64,000 nt of DNA, taken from Nonomuraea indica (GTDB lineage: Bacteria; Actinomycetota; Actinomycetes; Streptosporangiales; Streptosporangiaceae). Both the position numbers and the translations under genes were made by a program. A model generated the notes under the pieces. That model was not told the DNA's origin. It was given only the letters and a program-made list of their open reading frames with translations, and made no database searches. Location of the stretch: contig NZ_KZ559471.1 of assembly GCF_002850745.1 (NCBI RefSeq), forward strand, positions 225,091-289,090. Reading direction: 5' to 3'. Of this stretch, positions 51,519 through 60,507 are shown in pieces. The stretch's first letter is position 1. Every line of letters begins with the position of its first letter.

Positions 51519-51562
51519 ACTTCTAATCCGACGGTCGCAGCTTCGAATCCTGCAGGGCGCGC
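51519..51562 (+). repeat. att-like 44-bp repeat, right copy (tRNA-Arg 3' fragment)
   Basis: This matches 46353-46396 with one mismatch (G to C at 51541, in the T-stem). It contains anticodon loop, T-arm and 3' acceptor strand but no 5' half, so it is a tRNA remnant, not a gene. Confidence 0.85.
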
Positions 51563-51581
51563 GTTCTGTGAGCAGCACAAA

Positions 51582-51619
51582 AGAGCCCCTGACCAGCGGG
51601 AACGCGGGTCCGGGGCTCT
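51582..51619. terminator. Hairpin between att repeat and integrase gene
   Basis: AGAGCCCC (51582-51589) pairs with GGGGCTCT (51612-51619). AAA precedes it on the plus strand, giving TTT after it on the minus strand, the proper side for terminating the integrase transcript, although it lies about 90 bp past the stop. Confidence 0.65.
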
Positions 51620-51708
51620 CTTGGTGTGTGCGGTGGTGTGCGGTCAGCGGCGGGTGACTGCGGTTGGCTGTGCCAAATACGTGCGCAAGTTCTCGGGGCG
51701 GTTCCCGA

Positions 51709-53142
51709 TCACTCGGCGTCCTCCTTGAGCGCGTCGGCGATCCGGCGCTTGGCGGCTTCGTCCTGGCCGACGATGCACTTGGCGTAGATCCTGAGCAGGA
51801 CTTCCACGCTGTGGCCGGCCCACTCGGCTACCTGTGTGGGCGGTACCCCCGCGTTGAGCCACGTCGAGACGCAGGCATGGCGGAGGTCGTAGACCCTCCT
51901 GGCCAGTGGGGAGGCGACCTTCGTTGGGGTGAGGGCGTCCTGCCGGGCCTTGGCCCAGGCGCGCCGGTAGGTGATGCTGGGCAGTTCTCCTCCGCGCACG
52001 CCGGAGAACAGCCGGCCGTCGGCGGCCTTGCCGTACGGTGCGGCCAGGTGCGCCCTGAGAATCCGGACCAGGACGGGCGGAATCGGCACGGGCCGGGTGT
52101 GCCCATCCGCCCGGTGCTTCAGAGCGCGCTCCTCGCGGAGTGTCTCGTCGTCGGTCCACTCCCGCCCGGCGAACGGGGCCGCCTTGGCGAAGCGCAGATC
52201 TCCCCACTCCCCGGACTCCTCCCACTCGCCGGTCTCCTCGTTCAGCACCAAGGGCGGGAGGGTGACGTTGTGGTCACGCAGGTTGACGACCTCCTCCGGA
52301 CGCAGCCCCGCGTAGTACATGAGGGCGAAGAACGCCACCAGACGCTTGCCGCTCGGTTCCTGAGCCTCTACGGCGGCCAGCAGGGCGCGAGCCTGGACGT
52401 GGTTGACCACGCTGCGACGGTCCACTTCGTGGCTGGTCTTGGGCGCCTTCCACTTGATGCCCTTGAGCGGATTCACCGGAAGGAGCTTCAGCTCGACGGC
52501 GTAGTCGAGAGCGTTCTGCAGGATGGTCTTGTTCCGGAGAACGGTGCTGGTGGCTGCCCGCTTGCCGTCGAGTCGGCACGTAGCCGTGTCCAGCAGGGTT
52601 CGTACCAGAACGGCATCATCGGCCGGCGCGGACACGGGCCGGGTGTTCGCCGACAGCCAGCGAAGCGCGTCGGCCACCTCCCCGGACGCCTCATCACGCT
52701 GCTTGGTGTTGAAGCCCCAGCGGCGCATCGCCGTGCGGAGCGCGAGGTCAGCCGGCTTGCCCCGCCCGCCCGAGAGCATGGCGGGAGTCGCGGCCGTGAG
52801 CGCGCGGGCGATGTCCTGGCGGTACTTCGCCGACGCGCTCTTCCCCTTCATGTCCACGAACTTGCAGGCGAAGCCGTACCAGGTCATGTCCGGGCGCTCC
52901 GTGCGGTTCCAGGAGACCGGCTCACCGGTGAGCAGACTGAACGCCTCTCCCTTCCGTGCGGCGGCCTGGATCTCGCCCCGGCGGGTGGCGGCCTGCGCCG
53001 CGTTGCGGAACGGCTTACGCCACGGCTGCTTCCCCACCTTCCAGCGGACGTAGTACGTGCTGGCCTTCTTGCCCTTGTAGGCCTCGGTCCTGTAGACGCG
53101 AACGTCGTAGGTCAGGCGGCGTCCTCCAGGGCCGCGAGCCAC
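51709..53142 (-). CDS. Tyrosine recombinase/integrase
   Basis: A 477-residue phage/ICE-type integrase, complete. The N-terminal arm-binding and core-binding regions (about 1-230) precede the catalytic domain: Arg in YYAGLRPEEVVNLRDHNV, His-x-x-Arg equivalent in VYDLRHACVSTWLNAGVPPT, the GHS box in AEWAGHSVEVLLRIYAKCIV and the nucleophilic Tyr (YAKCI). It would recombine attP with the tRNA-Arg 3' end; the 3' end of the gene faces the att-like repeat 147 bp away, as in pSAM2-type elements. No excisionase gene is recognised nearby. Confidence 0.93.
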   Translation of the reverse strand: MARGPGGRRLTYDVRVYRTEAYKGKKASTYYVRWKVGKQPWRKPFRNAAQAATRRGEIQAAARKGEAFSLLTGEPVSWNRTERPDMTWYGFACKFVDMKGKSASAKYRQDIARALTAATPAMLSGGRGKPADLALRTAMRRWGFNTKQRDEASGEVADALRWLSANTRPVSAPADDAVLVRTLLDTATCRLDGKRAATSTVLRNKTILQNALDYAVELKLLPVNPLKGIKWKAPKTSHEVDRRSVVNHVQARALLAAVEAQEPSGKRLVAFFALMYYAGLRPEEVVNLRDHNVTLPPLVLNEETGEWEESGEWGDLRFAKAAPFAGREWTDDETLREERALKHRADGHTRPVPIPPVLVRILRAHLAAPYGKAADGRLFSGVRGGELPSITYRRAWAKARQDALTPTKVASPLARRVYDLRHACVSTWLNAGVPPTQVAEWAGHSVEVLLRIYAKCIVGQDEAAKRRIADALKEDAE

Positions 53143-53157
53143 TGAATCAGCGCTGGG

Positions 53158-53340
53158 TCACAGGCCCTCGATGTAGCCGGCTGCGATGTCGTCGGGCGGG
53201 TTGGTGTACAGGCGCAGGTAGCGGTCGTTGGCATGGCCCAGGCGCCGCTCGAGCTCGGCCCGGTTGTGGCCGGAGGTCTGCGACAGGCTGTAGGCGAGGG
53301 TGGCGGGCGTCGTGCGGCCGCAGCGTGCCGAGCCTGCGCT
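53158..53340 (-). pseudogene. C-terminal fragment of a second tyrosine recombinase
   Basis: The last 60 codons of this frame read TTPATLAYSLSQTSGHNRAE and LERRLGHANDRYLRLYTNPP, ending in AAGYIEGL. LGHANDRYLRLYTNP corresponds to the LGH...Y-nucleophile region of tyrosine recombinases, and the segment differs from the integrase at 51709, so it is a relic of another element. Upstream it runs directly into the sugar-transporter gene, with no N-terminal or core domain left. Confidence 0.65.
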
Positions 53341-53384
53341 CTGGGTCGGGCATCTGGGCGTCATGCAGGCGGCGCCGGCCGAGG

Positions 53385-54200
53385 TCATCCCTTCGACCCC
53401 GTGAACGCGATCCCCGCGATCAGCTGGCGCTGCATGACCACGAAGAGCACGATCACCGGCAGCGACGCCACGACCGACCCCGCGAACAGGATCGGGTAGT
53501 TCGTCAGGAACTGCCCGCGCAGCGAGGCGAGCCCCGCCGAGAGCGTCATCATCTCGGGGTCGGTGTTGACCACCAGCGGCCAAAGCAGGCTGCTCCACGA
53601 CCACATGACCGTCAACATGCCCAGCGCCAGCAGGCCCGGCCTGACCAGCGGCAGCAGGATGTGCCAGTAGATCTGCAGCGGGTTGGCCCCGTCGATGGCC
53701 GCCGCCTCGTCCAGCTCCTTGGGCAGCGACAGGAAGAACTGCCGCAGCATGAACGTGCCGAAGGCGCCGAAGACACCCGGCGCGATCAGCGCCTGCAGGG
53801 TGTTCAGCCAGCCGAGCCCCTGCATGATCTCGTAGCGCGGGATGAGGAACAGCTCGCCGGGCACCATCAGCACGGCCAGGAAGGCCATGAACAGGATGCC
53901 GCGCAAGGGGAAGCGCAGCCGGGCGAAGGCGAAGGCCGCCAGCGAGCACAGCAGCAGCTGCCCGGCCGTCACGGCGGCGGTGACCACGGCCGTGTTGACG
54001 AACTGCCTGGCCAGCGGCACCGACCGGAACACGTCGACGAAGTTCGACCACTGCCAGGAGGGCGTGAACTTCGGAGGTACGCGCAGCGAGTCGGTCAGCG
54101 TCTGCAGGGCGACGATGAGCTGCCAGGCGAACGGCGCCAGCATGACCAGGGCGCCCGCCGCCAGGAAGACGTGCGCGGGCCAGGTCCGAGGCTTACTCAT
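53385..54200 (-). CDS. Carbohydrate ABC importer permease (MalG-like)
   Basis: A 271-residue CUT1-type permease with six transmembrane helices. ELDEAAAIDGANPLQIYWHI with LLPLVRPG is the EAA coupling loop, and VPGELFLIPRYEIMQGLGWL precedes it. It forms the sugar pore with the MalF-like protein, overlapping that gene by 8 bp. No ATPase gene is present here; such systems commonly use a shared MsiK-type ATPase encoded elsewhere. It is the last gene of the hexosaminidase operon. Confidence 0.92.
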   Translation of the reverse strand: MSKPRTWPAHVFLAAGALVMLAPFAWQLIVALQTLTDSLRVPPKFTPSWQWSNFVDVFRSVPLARQFVNTAVVTAAVTAGQLLLCSLAAFAFARLRFPLRGILFMAFLAVLMVPGELFLIPRYEIMQGLGWLNTLQALIAPGVFGAFGTFMLRQFFLSLPKELDEAAAIDGANPLQIYWHILLPLVRPGLLALGMLTVMWSWSSLLWPLVVNTDPEMMTLSAGLASLRGQFLTNYPILFAGSVVASLPVIVLFVVMQRQLIAGIAFTGSKG

Positions 54201-55071
54201 AGTGCACCCACTTCTTCTGGAGCCTGAACTGGATCGCGGTCAGCGCCAGGATGATCCCGAGCAGGACGACGGCGATCGCCGCGGCCAGGCCGCGCTGGTT
54301 CTGTACGAAGCCCTTCTCGTAGAAGAGGTAGACGATCGTGCGGCTGCCTTCCAGGGATGGACTCTTCGGGTCGACCATGAGGTAGACGAGGTCGAAGACC
54401 TGCAACGCGTTGATCATCGTGATGACCAGGACGAAGAAGGTCGTGGGCGTGAGCAGCGGCAGCGTGATGCGGAGGAACTGCCGCAGCCGCCCGGCTCCGT
54501 CGATCTCGGCGGCCTCGTAGTAGTGACGCGGGATGCCCTGCAGCCCGGCCAGGAACAACACGGCGTTGTAGCCGATCGAGCTCCAGATCCCGACGACCGC
54601 GATGGCGTAGATCGCGAAGTCGGGGTCGCCGAGCCAGTACGGCCCGTCGATGCCGAGGTAGCCGAGCAGGTGGTTGATCACGCCGAAGTCGCCGTTGAAC
54701 AGGTAGCTCCAGGTCAGGCCCACTGCGGCGGGCATGGTGACCACGGGCAGGAAGTAGAGCGTCCGGTACAGGCTCAGCCCGCGCAGCCCGGGGACGTTGA
54801 GCAGCGCCGCGACGACGATCGACAGCGGCACGCCCGCCAGCACCAGCACCGCGTAGAGCAGAGTGTTGCCGAGCGCGCCGTACATCTCCTCGTCGACGGA
54901 CAGGTCGGTGAAGTTGGCCGTCCCCACCCAGGTGTAACCGCCGAAGACGCCCGACTCGGTGAAGCTGAGAAACAGGGTCTGGACGATGGGCCACAGGTAG
55001 AAGACGGCCAGCCCCAGCGCCATCGGGGCGATGAGGAGGTACCCCCACGCCCACTCGCGCCTGGTGTGCAT
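54193..55071 (-). CDS. Carbohydrate ABC importer permease (MalF-like)
   Basis: A 292-residue CUT1-type permease. YLLIAPMALGLAVFYLWPIV starts the first helix, and YYEAAEIDGAGRLRQFLRIT is the EAA loop. The ATG at 55071 is supported by AAGGAG 6 nt upstream, which lies across the stop of the binding-protein gene; a TTG at 55074 is less likely. It is translationally linked to its neighbours. Confidence 0.92.
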   Translation of the reverse strand: MHTRREWAWGYLLIAPMALGLAVFYLWPIVQTLFLSFTESGVFGGYTWVGTANFTDLSVDEEMYGALGNTLLYAVLVLAGVPLSIVVAALLNVPGLRGLSLYRTLYFLPVVTMPAAVGLTWSYLFNGDFGVINHLLGYLGIDGPYWLGDPDFAIYAIAVVGIWSSIGYNAVLFLAGLQGIPRHYYEAAEIDGAGRLRQFLRITLPLLTPTTFFVLVITMINALQVFDLVYLMVDPKSPSLEGSRTIVYLFYEKGFVQNQRGLAAAIAVVLLGIILALTAIQFRLQKKWVHYE

Positions 55072-55074
55072 CAA

Positions 55075-56319
55075 TTACTCCTTGGCCAGGATCTCGTTCA
55101 TCTGCGTGGCGATCTCCTTGGCGGCCTCGGCTACCGGCCGCTTGCCCGCCCAGGCTTCGGCGAGCAGCTTGTTCTGCACGTCCTGCCACTGCGCGGTGTT
55201 CAGCGACACCGGGTACGGCACGCCGTGCGGCATCGACGCGTCGTAGGTCTCCTTCAGGTGGAACGACGGGAAGGCCTTGTACCAGCCCTCCTGTGTGCCG
55301 TCGCGCAGCGAGAGTGCGCCGCCGCCCGCGTCGGCGAGGATCTTCTGGGCCGGCTCGGAGGCGACGAACTCGGCGAAGGCCGCCGACTCCTTCGGGTGCT
55401 CGCTCTTGGCCGAGACGGCGTTGGCCAGGCCCAGCAGGATGACGGCCTCCTTGGCCGGTCCCTTGGGCAGCGGCGCGACATCGATCCGGTCGCGCACCTC
55501 GGGGTTGGCCCAGAACGTGGCGGCCAGCCAGGCGCCGCCGTAGAACATGCCGTACTTGCCCGACTGGAAAAGCGTGATGACGTCGGTGTCGGCGTAGACC
55601 TCGGCGATGGGGGCGACCTTCTCCTCGATCATGGAGGTCCAGAACTCCAGGCCCTGGATCGAGGCGGGGTCGTCGAAGCCGCTCTTCTTGCCGTCGGCCG
55701 ACAGCACGTTGCCGCCCGCCTGGATCATCGTGGGGTAGAAGGCGCCCTGGTCCCACATGTGGGCGAGGATGCCGAACTGCTCCTTGGACGGGTCGGTCAG
55801 CTTCTTGGCGGCGGCCTTGACGTCGTCCCAGGTCCAGTCGGCGGTCGGGTAGGCCACCCCGGCGGCGTCGAAGAGCTTCTTGTCGTACCAGAGCGCGGGG
55901 ATGCTCACGGTGTGCGGCAGGCCGTACAGCTTGCCGTCGTAACGGTAGCCGTCGACGACCGCCGCGGGCAGGCCCTGGGCCTTCGACTCGTCGACCGGGG
56001 CGATGATCCCGCCCTTGGCGTACATGCGGACGTTGAGGCTGTTCATCCAGAACACGTCCGGCGCGGAGCCGCCCGACGCGGCCGTCTGGAGCTTGGTCCA
56101 GTACTGGTCCCACGGGGTGATCTCGAGCTTGACCGTGACGTTCGGGTTGGCCTGCTGGAAGGCGGCGATGATCTTCTCGGCGCTCGCCTGGTCGTTCTTG
56201 TCCCAGATGGCGTAGCTGATCGTAGCCTTGCCCGAGGCGGCCGTTTCTCCGGACGAGCCGCAGCCCGCGATCAGGACCGCTGATCCGGCGAGGAGGGCGA
56301 GGGGGAGGCGAAAACGCAT
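55075..56319 (-). CDS. Carbohydrate ABC importer substrate-binding lipoprotein
   Basis: A 414-residue SBP_bac_1 (MalE-like, CUT1) lipoprotein. The signal peptide ends in the lipobox LIAGC (Cys about residue 20). The mature protein contains AAFQQANPNVTVKLEITPWD and GLPHTVSIPALWYDKKLFDA, typical of these sugar-binding proteins. The neighbouring GH20 hexosaminidase suggests an N-acetylhexosamine-containing oligosaccharide as ligand (inference). It follows the GH20 gene by 21 bp. Confidence 0.92.
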   Translation of the reverse strand: MRFRLPLALLAGSAVLIAGCGSSGETAASGKATISYAIWDKNDQASAEKIIAAFQQANPNVTVKLEITPWDQYWTKLQTAASGGSAPDVFWMNSLNVRMYAKGGIIAPVDESKAQGLPAAVVDGYRYDGKLYGLPHTVSIPALWYDKKLFDAAGVAYPTADWTWDDVKAAAKKLTDPSKEQFGILAHMWDQGAFYPTMIQAGGNVLSADGKKSGFDDPASIQGLEFWTSMIEEKVAPIAEVYADTDVITLFQSGKYGMFYGGAWLAATFWANPEVRDRIDVAPLPKGPAKEAVILLGLANAVSAKSEHPKESAAFAEFVASEPAQKILADAGGGALSLRDGTQEGWYKAFPSFHLKETYDASMPHGVPYPVSLNTAQWQDVQNKLLAEAWAGKRPVAEAAKEIATQMNEILAKE

Positions 56320-56340
56320 GGTTGGCTCCAGGTTGGGGGG

Positions 56341-57963
56341 TCAGGGGTGGAGGTTGGAGGTCCAGATGGCCAGCTCGCGGTCGATCTCGGCCCTGGTCCG
56401 GGGGTGACCGGGGGCGTCGGGACGTCGCTGCCAGGGGTGCGGGCCAGTGGCCGGGCGATACTCCACGCTCAGCGCGTCGAGCCGCTTCTCGTGTACGGCG
56501 AGCCGTACGAGGAAGTCGTCGAAGTCGCGCTCGTCGCTCCACATGGCCTCGGCGAAGGCCGCCAGGCGCGGGAAGGCCATGTAGTCGAGCAGCCTGGGCG
56601 AGTCGATGTGTTCGGTCCACAGCGCCGCCTGCGCGCCGAGGATGCGGTCGCGCTCGGCGAGGCCGGGCGGGACCGGGTCGAAGGAGTGGACGGCTTCCAG
56701 GGAGGTCACGCTGCCGATCGGCACCGGCTCCTGGTCGCCCTCCGCCTGGCGGAAGTCGAGGTAGGTCTCGGCGAACGGGGAGACGACCACGTCGTGGCCT
56801 GCCCGTGCGGCCGTGGCCGTGCACGTGTGGCCGCGCCAGGCGCCGACGGTGACGCCCGGCGGCAGGCCGCCCTCCAGGAGCTCGTCCCAGCCGAGCGGCT
56901 TACGCCCGCGGGCCAGCAGGTAGTCGGTGAAGTGTCGCATGAGCCACGACTGCAGCTCGTCGGCGTCGCGCAGGCCCAGCTCGCGGATACGTTCCTTGGC
57001 GGGGACGCTCTCGTTCCACTGGGTCTTGGGCGTCTCATCGCCGCCGACGCAGACGTACCGTCCCGGGAAGAGTTCGAGGACCTCGTCGAGCACGTCGGTG
57101 AAGAAGGCGATGGTCTCGTCGGAGACGTTGAGCACGTTCTCGCCGACGCCCCACTCGGTGCGCACCTCCAGAGGGGTGGCGAGGTTGCCGAGCTGCGGGT
57201 AGGCGGCGATGGCGGCCTGCGTGTGGCCGGGCAGGTCGATCTCCGGGACGATCGTGACGAAGCGGTCGGCGGCGTAGGAGACGACCTCCCTGATGTCGTC
57301 CTGGGTGTAGTAGCCGCCGTGCGGACGGCCGTCGAACAGGCGGTGGCGCCGGGCGCCCAGCGGCGACTCGCGCCGCCAGGCCCCGACCTCGGTGAGCTTC
57401 GGGTACTTCCTGATCTCCAGCCGCCAGCCCTGGTCGTCGGTCAGGTGCAGGTGCAGGACGTTGAGCTTGTGGGCGGCCAGCAGGTCGATGTAGCGCAGCA
57501 GGTCGGGCTTGGGCAGGAAGTGCCTGGCCACGTCGATGAGGCAGCCGCGCCAACCGTACCGGGGGGCGTCGCGGATCGTGACCTCGGGGATGCTCCAGGC
57601 GCGCTCGCCGGTGCGGGCGGCGCGGTAGGCGGCCGGGTCGAGCAGCTGGCGCAGCGTCTGCGCGCCGTAGAAGGCGCCGGGCGGGGCCGAGGCCTCGATG
57701 AGGACGGACCGGGTCGTGGCGGTGAGCCGGTACTCCTCGGGAGCCAGGCCCTCGACGAGGCGAAACTCGACGCCGCCCGGCCCCTCGGGCAGCCGGAGGC
57801 CGGTGGCGGGGGTGAGGACCTGGCGGGTCCATTCCGCCGCTCTGGCCAGCGCCGGGTCGGCGGTCAGCCGGGTCGTGGAGGTGAAGGTGAAGCGTCCTTC
57901 TCCGGTGACGCAGGAGGAGGGAGCCGGGATCGCGGTCACCGGGGTCGCCGGGGTCGCGGTCAC
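56341..57963 (-). CDS. Beta-N-acetylhexosaminidase (GH20)
   Basis: A 540-residue glycoside hydrolase of family 20 that releases terminal GlcNAc or GalNAc from oligosaccharides. The GH20b domain (to about 120) precedes the TIM barrel, with HLTDDQGWRLEIRKYPKLTE, IDLPGHTQAAIAAYPQLGN and the catalytic Asp-Glu pair in YVCVGGDETPKTQW; the Asp positions the substrate acetamido group. There is no signal peptide, so it probably acts in the cytoplasm after import. The GTG at 57963 overlaps the oxidoreductase stop (GTGA). Confidence 0.93.
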   Translation of the reverse strand: MTATPATPVTAIPAPSSCVTGEGRFTFTSTTRLTADPALARAAEWTRQVLTPATGLRLPEGPGGVEFRLVEGLAPEEYRLTATTRSVLIEASAPPGAFYGAQTLRQLLDPAAYRAARTGERAWSIPEVTIRDAPRYGWRGCLIDVARHFLPKPDLLRYIDLLAAHKLNVLHLHLTDDQGWRLEIRKYPKLTEVGAWRRESPLGARRHRLFDGRPHGGYYTQDDIREVVSYAADRFVTIVPEIDLPGHTQAAIAAYPQLGNLATPLEVRTEWGVGENVLNVSDETIAFFTDVLDEVLELFPGRYVCVGGDETPKTQWNESVPAKERIRELGLRDADELQSWLMRHFTDYLLARGRKPLGWDELLEGGLPPGVTVGAWRGHTCTATAARAGHDVVVSPFAETYLDFRQAEGDQEPVPIGSVTSLEAVHSFDPVPPGLAERDRILGAQAALWTEHIDSPRLLDYMAFPRLAAFAEAMWSDERDFDDFLVRLAVHEKRLDALSVEYRPATGPHPWQRRPDAPGHPRTRAEIDRELAIWTSNLHP

Positions 57964-59204
57964 AGGGCCTGCACCGTACGGCTCTCGCGGGCGCGCTCGG
58001 CCGCCCACACGACGAGGTGCCCGGCCAGGGCTTCGTCCGGTCCGGCGCCGAGCGGCGCCTGGTCACCCGCGGCGACGGCCTCGACGAACGCCCTGACGAG
58101 GCCCGCGTCGCCGCCGCCGTGCCCGTCGGACAACGACGCGCCCGCACCGCTCCCGGTGTCGATCATCTCCTCGGCCCCGGTCACGAAGTCGACGACCCTG
58201 ATCCGCTGTCCGTCGCCCTCGGCGAAGCCGTGGCTGCCGAACACGCGTGTCTTGCGGTGCTCCAGCGGCGTGAACGCCGTCATCGTGAACGACGCGGTCG
58301 CGCCGTGGGCGAACTCCAGCGTGACGACCTGCTGGTCCACGACGTCGTTGTCGCAGTCGTAGACGCAGCGCCCGTAGGGGCCGGTCTCCAGCGCGTGCAT
58401 GACGCCTGCCGTGCTGGCGTCCGAGGTGACCGCGCCGAGCGGCCAGAACTCGCGCACCGGGTCGCCGAGGCAGCCCAGGTAGAGGCGGGTGGCGGAGTAG
58501 GGGCAGGACGGCTCGACCGGGCAGCTCACGCACCGGGCGCCCGCGCCGTCCGGGCGGTTCTCCGGCCGGAAGTGGGTCAGCGAGCCGAACGACGACACCG
58601 CGACCGGCTTCTCGCCGATGATGTGGAGCAGCCAGTCGATGTCGTGGCACGATTTCGTCAGCAGCATCGGCCCCGATTCCACGGCGTTGCGCCAGGAGCC
58701 CCGCACGAAGGAGTGGGCCATGTGCCACCAGCCCACCGGCTCCAGGTGCTGGACACTGGAGATCGATCCCAGCCTGCCGCTGCCCAGGAGCTCCTTGAAC
58801 GCCCTGGTGTAGGGGGTGTAGCGCAGCACGTGGCAGACCGCGAAGACGACGCCGTTGCGCCCGACCGCCTCGACGATGCGGCGGGCCTCCGGCTCGGTGG
58901 GGGCCAGCGGCTTCTCCAGCAGGATGGCGTAGCCCAGGTCGGCGAAGGCCACGGCCGGGTCGGCGTGCATCCGGTCCTGGGTGGCGATGATCACTGCGTC
59001 GGCCAGCTTCGGCACGGCGGCCAGCTCGGCCCATCCCGTGAAGCAGGCTTCCTCCGACAGGCCGTGCTCGGCGGCCAGCGCGGTTCGCCTGGCCGGATCC
59101 GGGTCGGCCACGGCCACGATCCGCGCCCTGCCGTCGGCGACGGCGGCCCTGGCGTAGATCTGGCCGCGGGCTCCGGCCCCGGCGACGGCTATAGTCACAG
59201 TCAT
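57960..59204 (-). CDS. Gfo/Idh/MocA-family oxidoreductase
   Basis: A 414-residue NAD(P)-dependent oxidoreductase. The Rossmann motif is IAVAGAGARGQIYARAAVAD, the catalytic Lys lies in ILLEKPLAP, and the C-terminal domain holds SCHDIDWLLHIIG with the usual catalytic Asp/His. A Cys cluster, CVSCPVEPSCPY and a later Cys, probably binds a metal, as in some relatives. It may oxidise or epimerise the imported sugar. First gene of the operon; the ATG at 59204 has AAGGGG upstream. A 26-bp operator candidate lies 12 bp ahead of it. Confidence 0.9.
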   Translation of the reverse strand: MTVTIAVAGAGARGQIYARAAVADGRARIVAVADPDPARRTALAAEHGLSEEACFTGWAELAAVPKLADAVIIATQDRMHADPAVAFADLGYAILLEKPLAPTEPEARRIVEAVGRNGVVFAVCHVLRYTPYTRAFKELLGSGRLGSISSVQHLEPVGWWHMAHSFVRGSWRNAVESGPMLLTKSCHDIDWLLHIIGEKPVAVSSFGSLTHFRPENRPDGAGARCVSCPVEPSCPYSATRLYLGCLGDPVREFWPLGAVTSDASTAGVMHALETGPYGRCVYDCDNDVVDQQVVTLEFAHGATASFTMTAFTPLEHRKTRVFGSHGFAEGDGQRIRVVDFVTGAEEMIDTGSGAGASLSDGHGGGDAGLVRAFVEAVAAGDQAPLGAGPDEALAGHLVVWAAERARESRTVQAL

Positions 59205-59215
59205 TCACGGACCCC

Positions 59216-59241
59216 TTTATTGTGGACTCCATAAATAGTCA
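59216..59241 (-). promoter_or_regulatory. ROK-regulon operator candidate, site 1
   Basis: Read on the minus strand it starts TGACTATTTATGGAGTCC and continues ACAATAAA. It is identical to site 2 (62462-62487) at 23 of 26 positions and contains an imperfect inverted repeat around GGA-G-TCC. It sits in the AT-rich divergent promoter between the oxidoreductase operon and the ROK gene. Confidence 0.7.
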
Positions 59242-59309
59242 TGGATCCCGCCTTGCAGTCAAGCCCCGCTTTGCCGGATGATTTCATTAAGTCTCGGAGA
59301 CCGTTGACG

Positions 59310-60463
59310 ATGAGGAGCGAATCTGTGCAGGTCAGTGGTGGGGATCTTCAGCGTCTGCGTCAGCTGAACTCCCTGAGCAGCATCCGCGCTCTGCGGGACG
59401 CGCGGGCTCCACTGACGCTCACCGAGCTGTCCGCCCAGACGGGGCTGTCGCGGGCCTCCGTGGGTGACGTCGTCACTGACCTCCACCAGCGCGGCTGGAT
59501 CGCCGAGGTCGAGCCCGCGCCGGGCACCATGGGCAGGCCCGCCAAGCGTTACCGCTTCCGCGCCGACGCCGGTCACGTGCTCGGCATCGACATAGGAGTC
59601 CACAAGGTCCTGGCCGTGGTCACCGACCTGGCGCGCCGCATCGTCGCCAGCGGCAGGGTCGCCGTCGACCGGCACACCCCGCGCGCCGAGCGGCTGGAGG
59701 CCGTGTGGCGGGCCGTCGACGCCGCCCTCGTCGCCGCCGGGCTGACCGCAGGCGACGTGTGGGGCGTGACCGCCGGCAGCACCGGCGTCGTCAACAGGGA
59801 AGGGCTGGTCACCCGGGTCGAGGACCTTCCCGACTGGCCGGGTGTCGACCTCGCCGGCCACCTCGGGCAGCGGCTGCCCTGCCCGATCACGATCGAGAAC
59901 GACAGCAAGCTCGCCGCCCTCGCCGAGCAGCGGCTCGGCGTCGCCGAGGGCGTGCAGGACCTGGTCTACCTTCACGTCGGCCGCAGGCCCGGAGCCGCGC
60001 TCATCCTCAACGGCCACCTCCACCACGGATTCAGCGGTGCCACCGGCGAGGTCGGCCTCATGGAGATCACCGGATGGCGCACCATGGCCGACCTGCTGAA
60101 AGACAGCCCCGCAGCAGAAGGCGCCCCGCCGGAGGAGGCCGCCCGGCTCGTCTTCGGCGCCGCCCGCGCCGGAGACCAGGAGGCCATGGCCGCCGTCGAC
60201 GCCTACGCCCGCCAGCTCGCGCTCGGCACCGCTGCCATGGTGCTCACACTGGATCCCGAGCTGGTCATCCTGGGCGGCGGGTTCTCCCGCTCGGCCGACA
60301 TCCTGCTGCCGGCTCTCCAGCGAGCCCTCGAACCCCACTGCCTGCGCGTGCCGTCCATCCGGCCCTCGGCGCTCGGCGAGGAGTGCGTCGCCCTGGGCGG
60401 CGCTTGCCTGGCGCTCGACCACGTCGACGAGCACTTCTTCTCGCCCGAGGGCACGCTCGCGGG
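59310..60463 (+). CDS. ROK-family transcriptional repressor (3' end unresolved)
   Basis: A protein of about 385 residues. The N-terminal winged helix (LTLTELSAQTGLSRASVGDV, GWIAE) precedes a ROK sugar-binding domain: VLGIDIGVHKVLAVVTDLAR, TIENDSKLAALAEQRLG and VILGGGFSRSADILLPALQR. The ROK zinc motif CxCGxxGC is absent, and GEIGH reads GEVGL, so it is a regulator, not a kinase. No stop is present before the homopolymer at 60464, so the 3' end is uncertain. The ATG at 59310 is preferred to 59241, which lies in the operator. Confidence 0.85.
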
Positions 60464-60507
60464 CCCCCCCCCCCCCCCCCCCCCGCGGGGGGGGGGGGGG
60501 GGGGGGG
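60464..60507. repeat. C21-GC-G21 palindromic homopolymer run
   Basis: Twenty-one C residues, GC, then twenty-one G residues, followed by CGGGGCCCC. It lies between convergent genes, where a GC hairpin terminator would be expected. The perfect symmetry suggests polymerase slippage or an assembly artefact over a true hairpin. It removes the stop codon of the ROK gene from its frame (the next in-frame stop is at 61370, antisense to another gene). Confidence 0.85.

Larger units (their letters stand above)
46396..51562. mobile_element. Integrated, partly decayed genomic island at tRNA-Arg
   Basis: The segment is bounded by the tRNA-Arg 3' end and its 44-bp repeat. It contains a broken FtsK/TraSA-type gene, a regulator-flavoprotein pair common on actinobacterial elements, and cargo genes with lower GC in part (about 48.8-50.5 kb). 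No integrase lies inside; a tyrosine integrase (51709-53142) is immediately outside the right repeat. A stacked pair of elements is the simplest reading. Confidence 0.55.

Noticed and set aside
51519..51562. A second tRNA gene
   Set aside because: Only the 3' half of tRNA-Arg is present and the T-stem carries a mismatch; the 5' acceptor and D-arm are missing.
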